From: Bacteroidales bacterium
Lineage (GTDB): Bacteria; Bacteroidota; Bacteroidia; Bacteroidales; Bacteroidaceae
Reading direction: 5' to 3'
Assembly: GCA_015060865.1 (NCBI GenBank)
Contig: SUXS01000011.1
Location: forward strand, 56,303 to 120,302
DNA length: 64,000 bases
The notes below the pieces were generated by a model. It saw only the letters and a program-made list of their open reading frames with translations, searched no databases and was not told where the DNA came from. Position 1 is the stretch's first letter; each line of letters begins with the position of its first letter. Position numbers and translations under genes: made by a program. Below are positions 36,134 to 45,887 of the stretch, one piece after another.

Positions 36134-37180
36134 ATGGCTGAAGCTAAAAAAAGACTTCTGGGTATGGAGCTCGCCGAGATGCAAGAGGTGGCGAGTATGA
36201 TGGGTATGCCCTCCTTTGCTGCACGTCAGTTGATGGAGTGGGTCTATGTGCGACGGGTACGTTCGATTGCCGATATGACTAATATATCTGTCAAACACCG
36301 GAATCTTTTGATGCAGCATTATGAGGTGGGTGTGTATGATCCGGTAGAGGCTGTTCACTCATTGGACGGAACAATAAAATATCTTTTCAAAATTGCTGAA
36401 GGGCAATATGTGGAGGCTGTCTATATCCCTGATGCTGATAGAGCTACTTTGTGTGTGTCATCCCAAGTTGGGTGTAAGATGCATTGTGCTTTTTGTATGA
36501 CTGGTAGGCAGGGATTTGGAGCCCATCTTACAGCTGCAGATATTTTGAACCAATTTTATGCCATTCCCGAGAGCCAATCTCTTACAAATGTGGTTATGAT
36601 GGGTATGGGCGAACCACTTGATAATACCGATGAAGTGTTGAAGGCATTGCGCTTGCTTACAGATACTAAATTGTTGGCTTGGAGTCCTCGCCGCATAACA
36701 TTAAGCACTGTTGGCGTAAAAGGTAACCTGCAACGTTTTATTGAAGAATGCGATTGCCATTTGGCTATCAGCCTTCATGCTCCCACACCGGTATTACGTG
36801 CTGAACTGATGCCTGCCGAACGTATTTATTCTATTACTGATATAGTAAAGTTGTTGAAACGGTATGATTTTGCAGGACAACGTCGACTCTCATTTGAATA
36901 TATCCTTTTCGAAGGTTTGAATGATACTTTGGCCGATGCACGTAAATTGGTACATTTGCTGGATGGTCTTCAATGCCGTATCAATCTTATACGTTTTCAT
37001 GCTATTCCAGGCTCATCCCTTGATGGGGTTCCCATGGAACGTATGGTCGCATTTCGTGATTATCTTACGCGTCATGGATTTTTTACTACTATTCGTGCCT
37101 CTCGCGGAGAGGATATCTATGCTGCATGCGGTATGTTGTCTACCCAGAAACTTAAAGAACAAAGGAACAATAATAACTAA
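36134..37180 (+). CDS. rlmN: 23S rRNA/tRNA adenine C2-methyltransferase RlmN
   Basis: 348-residue radical SAM enzyme that methylates A2503 of 23S rRNA and A37 of some tRNAs. The cluster motif CKMHCAFC has Cys114, Cys118 and Cys121. MGMGEPLDN and the C-terminal CGML motif with the resolving Cys are present. It is a housekeeping gene, 11 bp after asd. Confidence 0.95.
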   Translation: MAEAKKRLLGMELAEMQEVASMMGMPSFAARQLMEWVYVRRVRSIADMTNISVKHRNLLMQHYEVGVYDPVEAVHSLDGTIKYLFKIAEGQYVEAVYIPDADRATLCVSSQVGCKMHCAFCMTGRQGFGAHLTAADILNQFYAIPESQSLTNVVMMGMGEPLDNTDEVLKALRLLTDTKLLAWSPRRITLSTVGVKGNLQRFIEECDCHLAISLHAPTPVLRAELMPAERIYSITDIVKLLKRYDFAGQRRLSFEYILFEGLNDTLADARKLVHLLDGLQCRINLIRFHAIPGSSLDGVPMERMVAFRDYLTRHGFFTTIRASRGEDIYAACGMLSTQKLKEQRNNNN

Positions 37181-37191
37181 ATATTATATTT

Positions 37192-38259
37192 ATGAAAAAA
37201 CAAATTGTACTTATCATCTTGTGTTCTATAGTGATGTTGGTGGTAGGATGTGATAATGGAAATAAACGTGTAAAGAATAGTTGGATGCGCCCCAAGTCGA
37301 GTGGTACTCCTTACGAAATGATGGTAGTTATGGATGAACAACAATGGGAGCGTCCTGTAGGACGTGCATTGTTTGGTGTGCTTGATACTGATGTGCCAGG
37401 TCTTCCTCAATCCGAACGTAGTTTCCGTATATCACGTATACAGCCCGATAGTTTTGGCCGTATGTTCAAGATTTTTAGAAATATAATAGTCTTGGATATA
37501 CAAAACATTTATACACAGCCAAAATTGAAGTTCTCACGTGATGTATATGCTTCTCCCCAAATGATAATGACAATTCAGGCTCCTGATGAGGCATCATTGG
37601 CTAATTATCTGAACGAAAATGGGCAAGTAATCATTGATTTTTTTACTCGCGCTGAAATGAATCGTGAAATTGATAATCTTCGTGAGGTACATAATCCTGA
37701 AGTGTCCGAAAAGGCGAAGGCTATGTTTGAAACAGATATCTGGGTGCCTCTTGAAATTGACAAGTTTAAGACTGGTAAAGATTTCTTTTGGGCTTCAACG
37801 AATAGAGGAGAAAAGGATATGAACCTGGTGATGTACTCTTTCCCTTATACAGATACAAAAACCTTTACTCGTGAATACTATCTGAACAAACGTGATTCTG
37901 TGATGAAGGCCAATATCCCCGGTGGGCCTGAAGGTAGTTATATGGCAACTCAACGTGATTTTGTAACCGTCAAGGATGGTACTGTTCAAGGGCAATATGC
38001 GCAAATAGCACGTGGCCTGTGGTATGTGAAGGGTGATCAAATGGGTGGACCGTTTGTTGCTCATTCTCGTGTCGATGAAAAAAATGGGAGGGTTATTGTT
38101 GCCGAGGCTTTCATCTATGCACCGGAAACGTTAAAACGCAATTTGATGCGTCGCATGGAAGCAGCCCTTTACACTATGCGATTGCCTGAAGACAAGCCGA
38201 TCAATAATATAGTTTATGGGTTGGAGGAAATTGTTATAGAACCGGATTTTAGCAAATAA
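37192..38259 (+). CDS. DUF4837 family lipoprotein
   Basis: 355-residue exported protein with a lipoprotein signal (MKKQIVLIILCSIVMLVVGC, lipobox VVGC at Cys20). The body, with GTPYEMMVVMDEQQWE, PQMIMTIQAPDE and GLWYVKGDQMGGPFV, matches the Bacteroidetes DUF4837 family. Function is unknown. It is between rlmN and pdxA with gaps of 11 and 6 bp, so it is a member of this operon. Confidence 0.78.
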   Translation: MKKQIVLIILCSIVMLVVGCDNGNKRVKNSWMRPKSSGTPYEMMVVMDEQQWERPVGRALFGVLDTDVPGLPQSERSFRISRIQPDSFGRMFKIFRNIIVLDIQNIYTQPKLKFSRDVYASPQMIMTIQAPDEASLANYLNENGQVIIDFFTRAEMNREIDNLREVHNPEVSEKAKAMFETDIWVPLEIDKFKTGKDFFWASTNRGEKDMNLVMYSFPYTDTKTFTREYYLNKRDSVMKANIPGGPEGSYMATQRDFVTVKDGTVQGQYAQIARGLWYVKGDQMGGPFVAHSRVDEKNGRVIVAEAFIYAPETLKRNLMRRMEAALYTMRLPEDKPINNIVYGLEEIVIEPDFSK

Positions 38260-38265
38260 TATATA

Positions 38266-39351
38266 ATGGAAAGAAAAAAAGTTAGGGTAGGCATTACTCA
38301 AGGTGATATTAATGGTATAGGATATGAGGTAATCCTTAAGATATTTGAGGATCCAGCCATGTTAGAACTGTGTACTCCCATAGTGTATGGTTCGCCCAAG
38401 GTAATGACTTACCATCGTAAGGCTATTGATAGTACTGCGACGTTCAGTATAGTGGGCTCGGCAGAAGAAGCCTTTGAGGGTAGGCTTAATGTCTTGAACT
38501 GTAACGATGAGGAGGTAAAGGTGGAGTTAGGAAAGCCTACTCAGGAGTCTGGAAAGGCTGCTTTTGAAGCTTTGGAGAAAGCTTTGGCTGATTATAAGGA
38601 GGGGCTTATTGATGTGTTGGTGACTGCTCCTATCCATAAGAAGATGATTCAGTCTGAGGAATTTATTTTCCCAGGTCATACAGAGTATATTGAACAGCGT
38701 TTAGGTGATGGCTCCAAGGCTTTGATGATTCTTGCTAACCAAGGACTCCGGGTAGCATTAGTTACAGGACATCTCCCCTTGAATAAGGTAGCTTCATCGG
38801 TTACCAGTGAAACATTGGAAGAAAAAATAAAACTTTTTAATCATTCTCTAAAGGTTGACTTTGGTATTGGAGCACCGCGTATAGCTGTACTATCTCTAAA
38901 TCCTCACGCAGGAGATGGTGGAGTTATCGGGCAAGAAGAGGAATCGGTTATTATACCGACAGTCAAAGCTATGCGTAGTCAAGGCGTGTTATGCTATGGC
39001 CCCTTTCCTGCAGATGGATTTATGGGAAGTGGCAATTATACCCATTTTGATGGAATATTGGCTATGTATCATGATCAAGGATTGATTCCCTTTAAGGTAT
39101 TGGCTATGAATGATGGAGTGAACTTTACCGCAGGGTTGCCTCTTGTTCGTACATCACCGGATCATGGTACGGCATTTGATATTGCGGGTAAAAATGAAGC
39201 TTCTCCGGATTCGATGCGTAATGCCATATATATGGCGATAGATATATATCGTAATCGTATTAATCAAGTAGAAGCAAGCCGTAATCCTTTGCGTAAGTTG
39301 TATTTTGAACGTCATGACGATAGTGACAAGTTGAAGCTGGACGGAGAGTAA
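38266..39351 (+). CDS. pdxA: 4-hydroxythreonine-4-phosphate dehydrogenase
   Basis: 361-residue NAD-dependent enzyme of the DXP-dependent vitamin B6 (PLP) pathway. GHTEYIEQRL, AVLSLNPHAGDGG and MYHDQGLIPFK hold the metal-binding His residues. It is the last gene of the asd operon and is followed by a hairpin. The PLP made could serve the lyase and the gcv genes in this window, but that is not specific evidence of linkage. Confidence 0.95.
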   Translation: MERKKVRVGITQGDINGIGYEVILKIFEDPAMLELCTPIVYGSPKVMTYHRKAIDSTATFSIVGSAEEAFEGRLNVLNCNDEEVKVELGKPTQESGKAAFEALEKALADYKEGLIDVLVTAPIHKKMIQSEEFIFPGHTEYIEQRLGDGSKALMILANQGLRVALVTGHLPLNKVASSVTSETLEEKIKLFNHSLKVDFGIGAPRIAVLSLNPHAGDGGVIGQEEESVIIPTVKAMRSQGVLCYGPFPADGFMGSGNYTHFDGILAMYHDQGLIPFKVLAMNDGVNFTAGLPLVRTSPDHGTAFDIAGKNEASPDSMRNAIYMAIDIYRNRINQVEASRNPLRKLYFERHDDSDKLKLDGE

Positions 39352-39389
39352 TCATAGGGATATATAAGTCTTTTGGGAATAATAAAATA

Positions 39390-39433
39390 AAAAGTTGTGG
39401 CAGACATTTTCAATTACTTCTGCCACAACTTTT
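39390..39433. terminator. Bidirectional terminator between pdxA and clpC
   Basis: 15-bp perfect stem (aaaagttgtggcaga and its complement) with a 14-nt loop, A-rich before and T-rich within the right arm, between convergent genes. Confidence 0.8.
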
Positions 39434-39510
39434 GTCTTGTATATTTTCTATGTTGCCTTTCGCCTTGGCTTATCCTTATAGTTCAGTTAGGCTATGTCTG
39501 TCACGTTATT

Positions 39511-42027
39511 CTATTCTTTTTGATGCTTGCTGAATACCAACTTGTCGCTATCGTTACAATAGCTTACCTGGATATACTCGTTCTCAATACTTTCTTCAAC
39601 AAGCATTTCCGACAGCTCATCTTCAAGATAGGTCTGCACAGCACGTTTGATGGGGCGGGCACCATACTGTGGATCGTAGCCTTTGCGGCTGATGTAATGG
39701 CAAGCTTCTTCGTCAATTTTTACTTCAATGTCTATTGCGGCCATTCGTTGTATCAGTTTCTCTGTTTCAAGTTTTGTGATGGCACGAAGAGCGTTTTCGT
39801 CCAAGGTGTCGAAAGTAACAATTTCATCGATGCGGTTAAGAAACTCAGGTGCAAAGGTCTTATTTAAAGCTTTTTGTATGACGCTACGCGAGTGCTCTTT
39901 GTCGTCAAATTCCATCTTTGTAGAGAATCCGACACCACGACCGAAATCCTTTAGTTGTCGTGAACCGACGTTTGATGTCATGATAATGACGGTGTTTCGG
40001 AAGTCAATAAAACGCCCGTTGCCATCTGTAAGGCGTCCTTCATCAGTTACTTGTAGCAGCAAATTGAATACGTCGGTATGTGCCTTCTCTATCTCGTCTA
40101 ATAAGATGATGGAGTAGGGGCGACGGCGTACTTTTTCAGTTAATTGACCACCCTCTTCATAGCCTACATAGCCCGGAGGAGCGCCTACAAGACGTGAAAC
40201 AGTATGTTTTTCCATAAATTCACTCATGTCAACACGTATGAGGGCATCGGTTGAGCCGAACATGTGCTTGGCGAGTTCCTTGGCAAGTAGGGTTTTCCCT
40301 ACACCAGTGGGGCCTAAGAACATGAATGTTCCGATAGGACGATTAGGATCTTTTAGTCCTATGCGGTTGCGTTGAATGGCTTTTACTAGTTTCCCTATGG
40401 CATTTTCTTGAGCAATAACACTTTGGTTAAGCGCTTCTCGCATACCTTTCAGACGTATTCCTTCTGACTGTGCCATACGCTGTGCTGGAATACCTGATAT
40501 CATAGAGACGACTTGGGCTATCTGCTCTTCGTTAACTATTTCACGATGTTCTTTAAGACCAGCTTCCCAATTGCGTTTCATTTCTGAAAGCGTGTTCTCT
40601 AATCTTCGTTCTTGATCGCGGTAATCGGCAGCAAGTTCGTATTGCTGATTCTTTACAGCTAGGTTCTTTTGATTGTGTATATCGGCAATTTTAGCCTCTT
40701 GCTCTTCTATCTCTGGGGGAACTTGTATGTTGTTGAGGTGTACGCGGGAACCAGCCTCGTCCATTACGTCAATAGCTTTATCTGGAAAACAACGGTCGCT
40801 GATATAGCGCTCCGAAAGTTTTACACAGGCAATAATGGCTTCGTCTGTATAGTGTACATTATGGTGATCTTCATATCTGTCCTTTATGTTTTTTAAGATA
40901 TGTATGGTCTCTTCTGCATTGGGCGATTCTACAAGAACTTTTTGAAAGCGGCGCTCTAAAGCTCCGTCTTTCTCTATGGTCTTTCGATACTCGTCTAGAG
41001 TGGTGGCTCCAATGCATTGGATTTCTCCTCGTGCCAAAGCAGGTTTAAGCATGTTGGCTGCATCCATTGAACCGGCAGCTGATCCAGCTCCAACAATGGT
41101 ATGTATCTCATCAATGAAGAGTATGATATTAGGATGTTTTTGTAGCTCATTAAGGATAGAACGTAGACGCTCCTCAAATTGTCCGCGATATTTGGTTCCG
41201 GCAACAACTGAGGCCATATCAAGCATGATTACTCTTTTATCAAAAAGTATACGTGATACTTTCTTTTGTACAATACGAAGAGCCAATCCTTCCACTATGG
41301 CGGATTTTCCTACTCCGGGTTCGCCGATGAGTACGGGATTGTTCTTTTTACGTCTGCTTAGAATCTGTGCTATACGCTCAATTTCTTTTTCACGTCCAAT
41401 AACAGGGTCTAATACCCCTTCAGCGGCAGCCTTTGTTATATCTACTCCAAAATTATCAATGACGGGAGTGTCGCTCGATGATTTAGTCTGTTGCTTGGTT
41501 GAGGCGGCTGAACTGAGTTTGTTCCTGTTGGGCTCATCTACGGGGAATTCTTCGTCTTCATCCTCATCATCCATGAAGTTCCCATTGTTAAAATCGGACT
41601 TGATGGAGAGTAATTCGAAAACTTTGTCGTAATTAATGTCATTACGTGACAAAACGTCAGATGCGATGTTGTGGTTCTCTTTTAATATGGCTAATAGCAT
41701 ATGTTCTGCATCGGCAGTATGACTTTTAAGCATGCGAGCTTCTAGAAGTGTGAGCCGCATAATTTTATTGGCTATGCTATTCAAGTCTAAGGCATGTGGC
41801 GTTTCATTGAACGTGTTGCAACGTTCGATGTCACTTTCAATCTCAGATTTTATATTTTTCAGATTGGCATGTAACTTATTTAGGAGATCTAATGCGATGT
41901 TGTTTCCATCTCTTAAGATGGCCAGAAGTAGATGCTCTGGACCTATATATTCGCAATGTAGTCTACCTGCTTCTTCCCTACTATATGTGAGAATTTCTGA
42001 TATCTTTTGTGAATACTGTCTGCTCAT
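39511..42027 (-). CDS. clpC: AAA+ unfoldase ClpC
   Basis: 838-residue ATPase that unfolds proteins for ClpP or refolds them. Two Clp-N repeats are in the first 150 residues, then an acidic linker (DDEDEDEEF), the first AAA+ domain (GEPGVGKSAI), a UVR-type coiled coil (YELAADYRDQERR) and the second AAA+ domain (GPTGVGKTLLAKELA). The UVR-type middle points to ClpC rather than ClpA or ClpB. The start at 42027 (MSRQYSQKISE) was preferred to an upstream GTG that falls almost on the expected transcription start. Confidence 0.9.
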   Translation of the reverse strand: MSRQYSQKISEILTYSREEAGRLHCEYIGPEHLLLAILRDGNNIALDLLNKLHANLKNIKSEIESDIERCNTFNETPHALDLNSIANKIMRLTLLEARMLKSHTADAEHMLLAILKENHNIASDVLSRNDINYDKVFELLSIKSDFNNGNFMDDEDEDEEFPVDEPNRNKLSSAASTKQQTKSSSDTPVIDNFGVDITKAAAEGVLDPVIGREKEIERIAQILSRRKKNNPVLIGEPGVGKSAIVEGLALRIVQKKVSRILFDKRVIMLDMASVVAGTKYRGQFEERLRSILNELQKHPNIILFIDEIHTIVGAGSAAGSMDAANMLKPALARGEIQCIGATTLDEYRKTIEKDGALERRFQKVLVESPNAEETIHILKNIKDRYEDHHNVHYTDEAIIACVKLSERYISDRCFPDKAIDVMDEAGSRVHLNNIQVPPEIEEQEAKIADIHNQKNLAVKNQQYELAADYRDQERRLENTLSEMKRNWEAGLKEHREIVNEEQIAQVVSMISGIPAQRMAQSEGIRLKGMREALNQSVIAQENAIGKLVKAIQRNRIGLKDPNRPIGTFMFLGPTGVGKTLLAKELAKHMFGSTDALIRVDMSEFMEKHTVSRLVGAPPGYVGYEEGGQLTEKVRRRPYSIILLDEIEKAHTDVFNLLLQVTDEGRLTDGNGRFIDFRNTVIIMTSNVGSRQLKDFGRGVGFSTKMEFDDKEHSRSVIQKALNKTFAPEFLNRIDEIVTFDTLDENALRAITKLETEKLIQRMAAIDIEVKIDEEACHYISRKGYDPQYGARPIKRAVQTYLEDELSEMLVEESIENEYIQVSYCNDSDKLVFSKHQKE

Positions 42028-42082
42028 ATGTTTTTTCAACTTCTTTTTTTCTTGACAATATAAATGTATCACTAATCATGTA

Positions 42083-42090
42083 CAAAGATA
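42083..42090 (-). promoter_or_regulatory. -7 promoter element of clpC
   Basis: tatctttg on the minus strand, 56 nt before the ATG at 42027. The rest of the 340-bp clpC-efflux gap (42028-42367) is AT-rich and holds only the two divergent promoters. Confidence 0.55.
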
Positions 42091-42310
42091 ACGCAATAAA
42101 GACGCTTAATCATTCATCGTTATGATATATTATCAACAAATAACATGCCAAAACTAAATCTATGACAATTTTTCTAGTGATATTGTTCTGATAAAATCTA
42201 TAATGTCGATGCTTAATGGCACAAAAGTATGTCTTGTTCCTTCCTATAACTTCTCTAACTAATAATAAAAGTTAATGCGCTTTGACTGAGTGAAGAATTG
42301 TGCGTAAATT

Positions 42311-42343
42311 ATTGAAAAAAAGATTTTTTTTGTGTTATTTTTG
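42311..42343 (+). promoter_or_regulatory. Promoter of the efflux operon
   Basis: -7 element tatttttg (42336-42343) with an attg at 42311-42314, a 21-nt spacer. It lies 25 nt before the first adaptor gene. Confidence 0.5.
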
Positions 42344-42367
42344 CACTCGCAAATGTGATATTTCCAA

Positions 42368-43582
42368 ATGTTGGTTGGTTGTAAAAAGATTTTGCTATCT
42401 TTGCTGATAGCTGTAATGGGTGCTGTCTTTGCTTCCTGCTCTTCTGGCGCAGGAAGCAATTTGGCATTATTTACATTACAACGTGTGGCGTTTGATGATG
42501 TTTTGCTTGTAGAGGGATTTACGGAATCTGTTGGTTCCGTATCACTTACATGCCCACAGGGTGCTGATGGCTCCATTGAGTTTCTTGTAGAAAATGGAAC
42601 GATGGTGAAGAAAGGGGATACGCTTTGTGTTATCGAAGATGTGCGTATAGAGGAACAGTATGATAATTGGTTGCTTTCTTTGGAGAACAGTTATGCGGAT
42701 TTGGAAGCAACTAAGGCTAATGCGCGGATGGAAATAGCTTTGCTCGAGGCGCAGGTGAAAGTCAACGATGCGGAAACTCAGATTGCAGGACTTGATTCAA
42801 TCCAACTTCTTTATCTTAGTCCCACTGATCGACGTATAAAAGAACTGCAAATGGAACAGGCTGCCATACGGCGTGCTCGCCTGACCAAGCAGTTGGATGC
42901 ACAGAAAGTGATTCTGCAAGCTGATATCAAGAAAATTGAAAGCCAAATATCGCAAAGAGAACGCCGGCTGGATAAACAGCGTAAACTGATGGAGTCGCTC
43001 ATCATCCGCGCTCCGAAAGACGGACTTGCCATCCGCGCCAGAAGATGGCCGTGGAGCAGTGAAACGTGGAATGTCGGCGATAATGTGTGGAATGGACGTG
43101 CCGTGGTAACAATGCCTACGATAGATAGTATGAAAGTACTCATCTATGCGCAGGAGACAGTATACAAACGTATTGAGGTGGGCGACTCGGTGGAATACAC
43201 CTTTGATGCTATGCCCAACAACCGTGCCTGGGGCCGCATTACCAAACTTTCCCCTATGGGACTGAAGCGTACCGAGGGGTCGGAGGTGAAGACCTTCGAG
43301 GTGGAGGCATCGGTAGACTCGCTCCTGCATCCACTCGACCCGGGACTCAGCGTCAACTGCCGTATATTCCTGCAACATGTGGCCGATACGTTGGTGATAC
43401 CTACCGTATGTGTGTACCAACGCGACTCGATGAATGTGGTGTATGTACGCAAAGGCAAAAAGTATGAAGAACGTGAAGTGCAACTTTCCATCACCACACC
43501 TCGTAGCTCTGTTGTTGCTGGAGGAGTAGGAGAGGGGGAACAAATAACATTGATAAAACCAGACGATAAGCATATCTTATGA
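42368..43582 (+). CDS. Efflux membrane-fusion lipoprotein 1 (HlyD/AcrA family)
   Basis: 404-residue periplasmic adaptor. The signal has a lipobox (VFASC, Cys about 24), so it is probably anchored to a membrane by lipid. A lipoyl-like domain, given by FLVENGTMVKKGDTLCVIED, flanks a long coiled coil (about residues 100-215; IKELQMEQAAIRRARLTKQ), followed by the beta-barrel domain (GDNVWNGRAVVTMP, DSVEYTFDAMP). Adaptors join an inner-membrane pump to a TolC channel. It overlaps the second adaptor gene by 4 bp (ATGA). Confidence 0.85.
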   Translation: MLVGCKKILLSLLIAVMGAVFASCSSGAGSNLALFTLQRVAFDDVLLVEGFTESVGSVSLTCPQGADGSIEFLVENGTMVKKGDTLCVIEDVRIEEQYDNWLLSLENSYADLEATKANARMEIALLEAQVKVNDAETQIAGLDSIQLLYLSPTDRRIKELQMEQAAIRRARLTKQLDAQKVILQADIKKIESQISQRERRLDKQRKLMESLIIRAPKDGLAIRARRWPWSSETWNVGDNVWNGRAVVTMPTIDSMKVLIYAQETVYKRIEVGDSVEYTFDAMPNNRAWGRITKLSPMGLKRTEGSEVKTFEVEASVDSLLHPLDPGLSVNCRIFLQHVADTLVIPTVCVYQRDSMNVVYVRKGKKYEEREVQLSITTPRSSVVAGGVGEGEQITLIKPDDKHIL

Positions 43583-44820
43583 TGAACAACAGAATCAAGG
43601 GTCTTTCCGTTATACTTTGCTGTATTGGAACACTTGCTGTATCATGCGGCAAGAAGGCTGACGTGCAAATTCCCGAAGCAAAAGTGACTAAAGGGGTCTT
43701 CTATATCGATATCTATGAAGAGGGTGAGATTGAGGCCGTCAACTCCATCAATATATCTTCACCCAATATACCGTGGCGATTCGGAAATCTAAAAATCTCC
43801 AATATAGTAACTGATGGTGATGAGGTGCAGACTGGCGATACTGTAATTGTTTTTGATCCTTCTGAAGTACGTAGGTCGATTTTGGATTACGAAGATCGAT
43901 TAGTTGTAAGTAACGCAGAACTTGAAAAAATGCTGGCGCAGCACCAATTACAGATGGAAGAACTCAATGCCGATTATGAGGTGACTCGTATCAGTCATGA
44001 GATATCGCGCATGCAACTCGAGTCGGCCTCGCACGAGAGCGAAATAAAGAAGCGCGAGATACAGCTCAACTTGGAGAAGGCTGACATATCGCTTGCCCGT
44101 GCCAAGGAGCAGATTGAGAACCGCCGCCGCATACAGGCCGAAGAGCTGAAGAAGAAACGCCTCTCCATACGTGAAGATGAGGAGCGTCTGGAGGAGGCTC
44201 ATAGTACACTCAATAAACTGTTTGTTATAGCTCCCTCACCAGGTATCGCTATAGTGTCGCGTAATCATAGTACTAATTCGAAATATCAGGCTGGTGACCA
44301 GTGTTGGTCACAGCAGCAACTTATACAACTCCCCGACTTATCAAAGTTAAAGGCTAAGGTAAATATCAATGAGGTGGATATTTCGAAGGTAACTAAAGGA
44401 CTGAAGGTGCAGATTCGTCCTGATGCTTTTTCAGATAGTATATTCACAGGAACAGTGACTACCGTTGCTAATTTGGCACAGAATAAGGATAATAAGTCAA
44501 AAATTAAAGTGTTCCCAGTGGAGATTGTTATTGATCAGTTCAACAAGAACCTTCTTCCAGGGCTTACGGTGAGTTGTCGTATTATTGTGGACGAGATTCC
44601 TAATGTATGCTATGTACCTTTGGAGGCTTTGCATGTTGAAGAAGGCGACAAGAGCTATGTGTATAAGAAAACGATAGGAGGGTATGATAAGGTATATGTT
44701 CAGACAGGTGTAACTAATTCGGATTATGTTATAATAGAGTCTGGACTTGATGAGGGTGATGCTGTGGCCCTTGTTGATCCTACAATTGTGTCCGAGAAGG
44801 ATAAAGAGAAGAAGAAATGA
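43579..44820 (+). CDS. Efflux membrane-fusion lipoprotein 2
   Basis: 413-residue adaptor of the same family as its neighbours. The lipoprotein signal has LAVSCG. The lipoyl half motif KISNIVTDGDEVQTGDTVIVFDP, a coiled coil (about residues 100-215) and barrel/membrane-proximal parts (GLKVQIRPDA, LPGLTVSCRI, VPLEALHVEEGDKSYVY) are visible. Sequence similarity to adaptor 1 is modest, so it is an old paralogue and not a recent duplication. It overlaps the next gene by 4 bp. Confidence 0.85.
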   Translation: MMNNRIKGLSVILCCIGTLAVSCGKKADVQIPEAKVTKGVFYIDIYEEGEIEAVNSINISSPNIPWRFGNLKISNIVTDGDEVQTGDTVIVFDPSEVRRSILDYEDRLVVSNAELEKMLAQHQLQMEELNADYEVTRISHEISRMQLESASHESEIKKREIQLNLEKADISLARAKEQIENRRRIQAEELKKKRLSIREDEERLEEAHSTLNKLFVIAPSPGIAIVSRNHSTNSKYQAGDQCWSQQQLIQLPDLSKLKAKVNINEVDISKVTKGLKVQIRPDAFSDSIFTGTVTTVANLAQNKDNKSKIKVFPVEIVIDQFNKNLLPGLTVSCRIIVDEIPNVCYVPLEALHVEEGDKSYVYKKTIGGYDKVYVQTGVTNSDYVIIESGLDEGDAVALVDPTIVSEKDKEKKK

Positions 44821-45812
44821 TGAAAGATAAGTTGATATCTTTGTTGCTGCTGCCGTTGCTTGTGGCATGTAAAGGTGGTATGTTTGGTGGTGATGAAGCT
44901 GCCGAATTCAAAAGTACATCTATTGTGGAAACAGGCGAATTGTCGGCTGTGCGTACCAAAGCTTTCGTGATGCCTCGTTTCGGACGATGGAGTTCTATGC
45001 GTATTATTGGGTTGGCAGAACATGGTAAAGTGATACAACCGGGTGACTCGGTTATCCAACTTGACCCAGCCGATGTGACCAAGTATATCGTTGATCGCGA
45101 GACGGCTTTGGAGTCACAACTTGCTTCGCTTGAGACCATGCTAGTGAATCAGGAAAACCGCGACAGCGAAGCGGAATCAACCATCAAATCAGAACTGGCT
45201 ACCTATGAGCTTCGGAAACTGACACTCGAAGCTGCGCAGTTTGAATCGGAGCGTACAAAAAAGATTAAAGAACTTGAGTTCCAGCAGGCTACCATTGCCC
45301 TTAATCTTGCTAAGCGCAAGTTGGAGCTCAATGAAATCATCAATGCCAACGACTTGAAGATTCAACAAATCCGTGTCAATCAGATACAGAAGGATATACA
45401 GAATGCTTACGACATCATCCCCCAACTGACAATTCGTTCGGAGATACCTGGAATCTTCCAAATTCACCGCAATTGGCGCTCAGGTCAGTTGCTTCAGGTG
45501 GGCGATGAGGTGTGGCGTGGGAACTCGATGGCTTACGTACCTGACCTTACTTGGATGAAGGTGGAGACCTGTATCAATGAGAATGACTTCTTGCGTATCA
45601 AGGTCGGTACAAAAGTGTTAGTGCGATTGGATGCGCTTCCTGATGTTTCGTTTGAGGGAGAGGTGTCGCACATCGGTCGTTTCTGCCATGCACGTGATGA
45701 GAATAAGTCGCGTCAGAAAGTGTTCGACGTTGAGGTACGCCTCTTGATGTCAGATGAGCGTTTGAAACCGGGTATGACCGTAAGTTGCGAATATTTGGAA
45801 GAGGTTGGATGA
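44817..45812 (+). CDS. Efflux membrane-fusion lipoprotein 3
   Basis: 331-residue adaptor, shorter than the first two because the C-terminal membrane-proximal part is missing after LKPGMTVSCEY. Lipobox LVACKGG. It has the lipoyl half motif (GLAEHGKVIQPGDSVIQLDP), a coiled coil of about 90 residues and the barrel domain (VGDEVWRGNSMAYVPDL). The shorter end may lack the surface that contacts the permease, which would make it a different subunit; that is inference. Confidence 0.82.
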   Translation: MMKDKLISLLLLPLLVACKGGMFGGDEAAEFKSTSIVETGELSAVRTKAFVMPRFGRWSSMRIIGLAEHGKVIQPGDSVIQLDPADVTKYIVDRETALESQLASLETMLVNQENRDSEAESTIKSELATYELRKLTLEAAQFESERTKKIKELEFQQATIALNLAKRKLELNEIINANDLKIQQIRVNQIQKDIQNAYDIIPQLTIRSEIPGIFQIHRNWRSGQLLQVGDEVWRGNSMAYVPDLTWMKVETCINENDFLRIKVGTKVLVRLDALPDVSFEGEVSHIGRFCHARDENKSRQKVFDVEVRLLMSDERLKPGMTVSCEYLEEVG

Positions 45813-45822
45813 TATCAGAGCT

Positions 45823-45865
45823 CTAGAAAACTCTAGATTATCTAGGAAATCCTAGGAACACCTAG
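45823..45865. repeat. Five CTAG sites spaced 9-10 bp apart
   Basis: CTAG occurs at 45823, 45833, 45842, 45852 and 45862 in the gap between adaptor 3 and the permease gene, as tctaga (x2), tctagg and cctagg (x2). The decamer-like period matches other short-period words in the window. It could bind a protein on one DNA face or be a simple repeat. Confidence 0.65.
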
Positions 45866-45887
45866 GACAACAGTAAAGAAAAACAAT

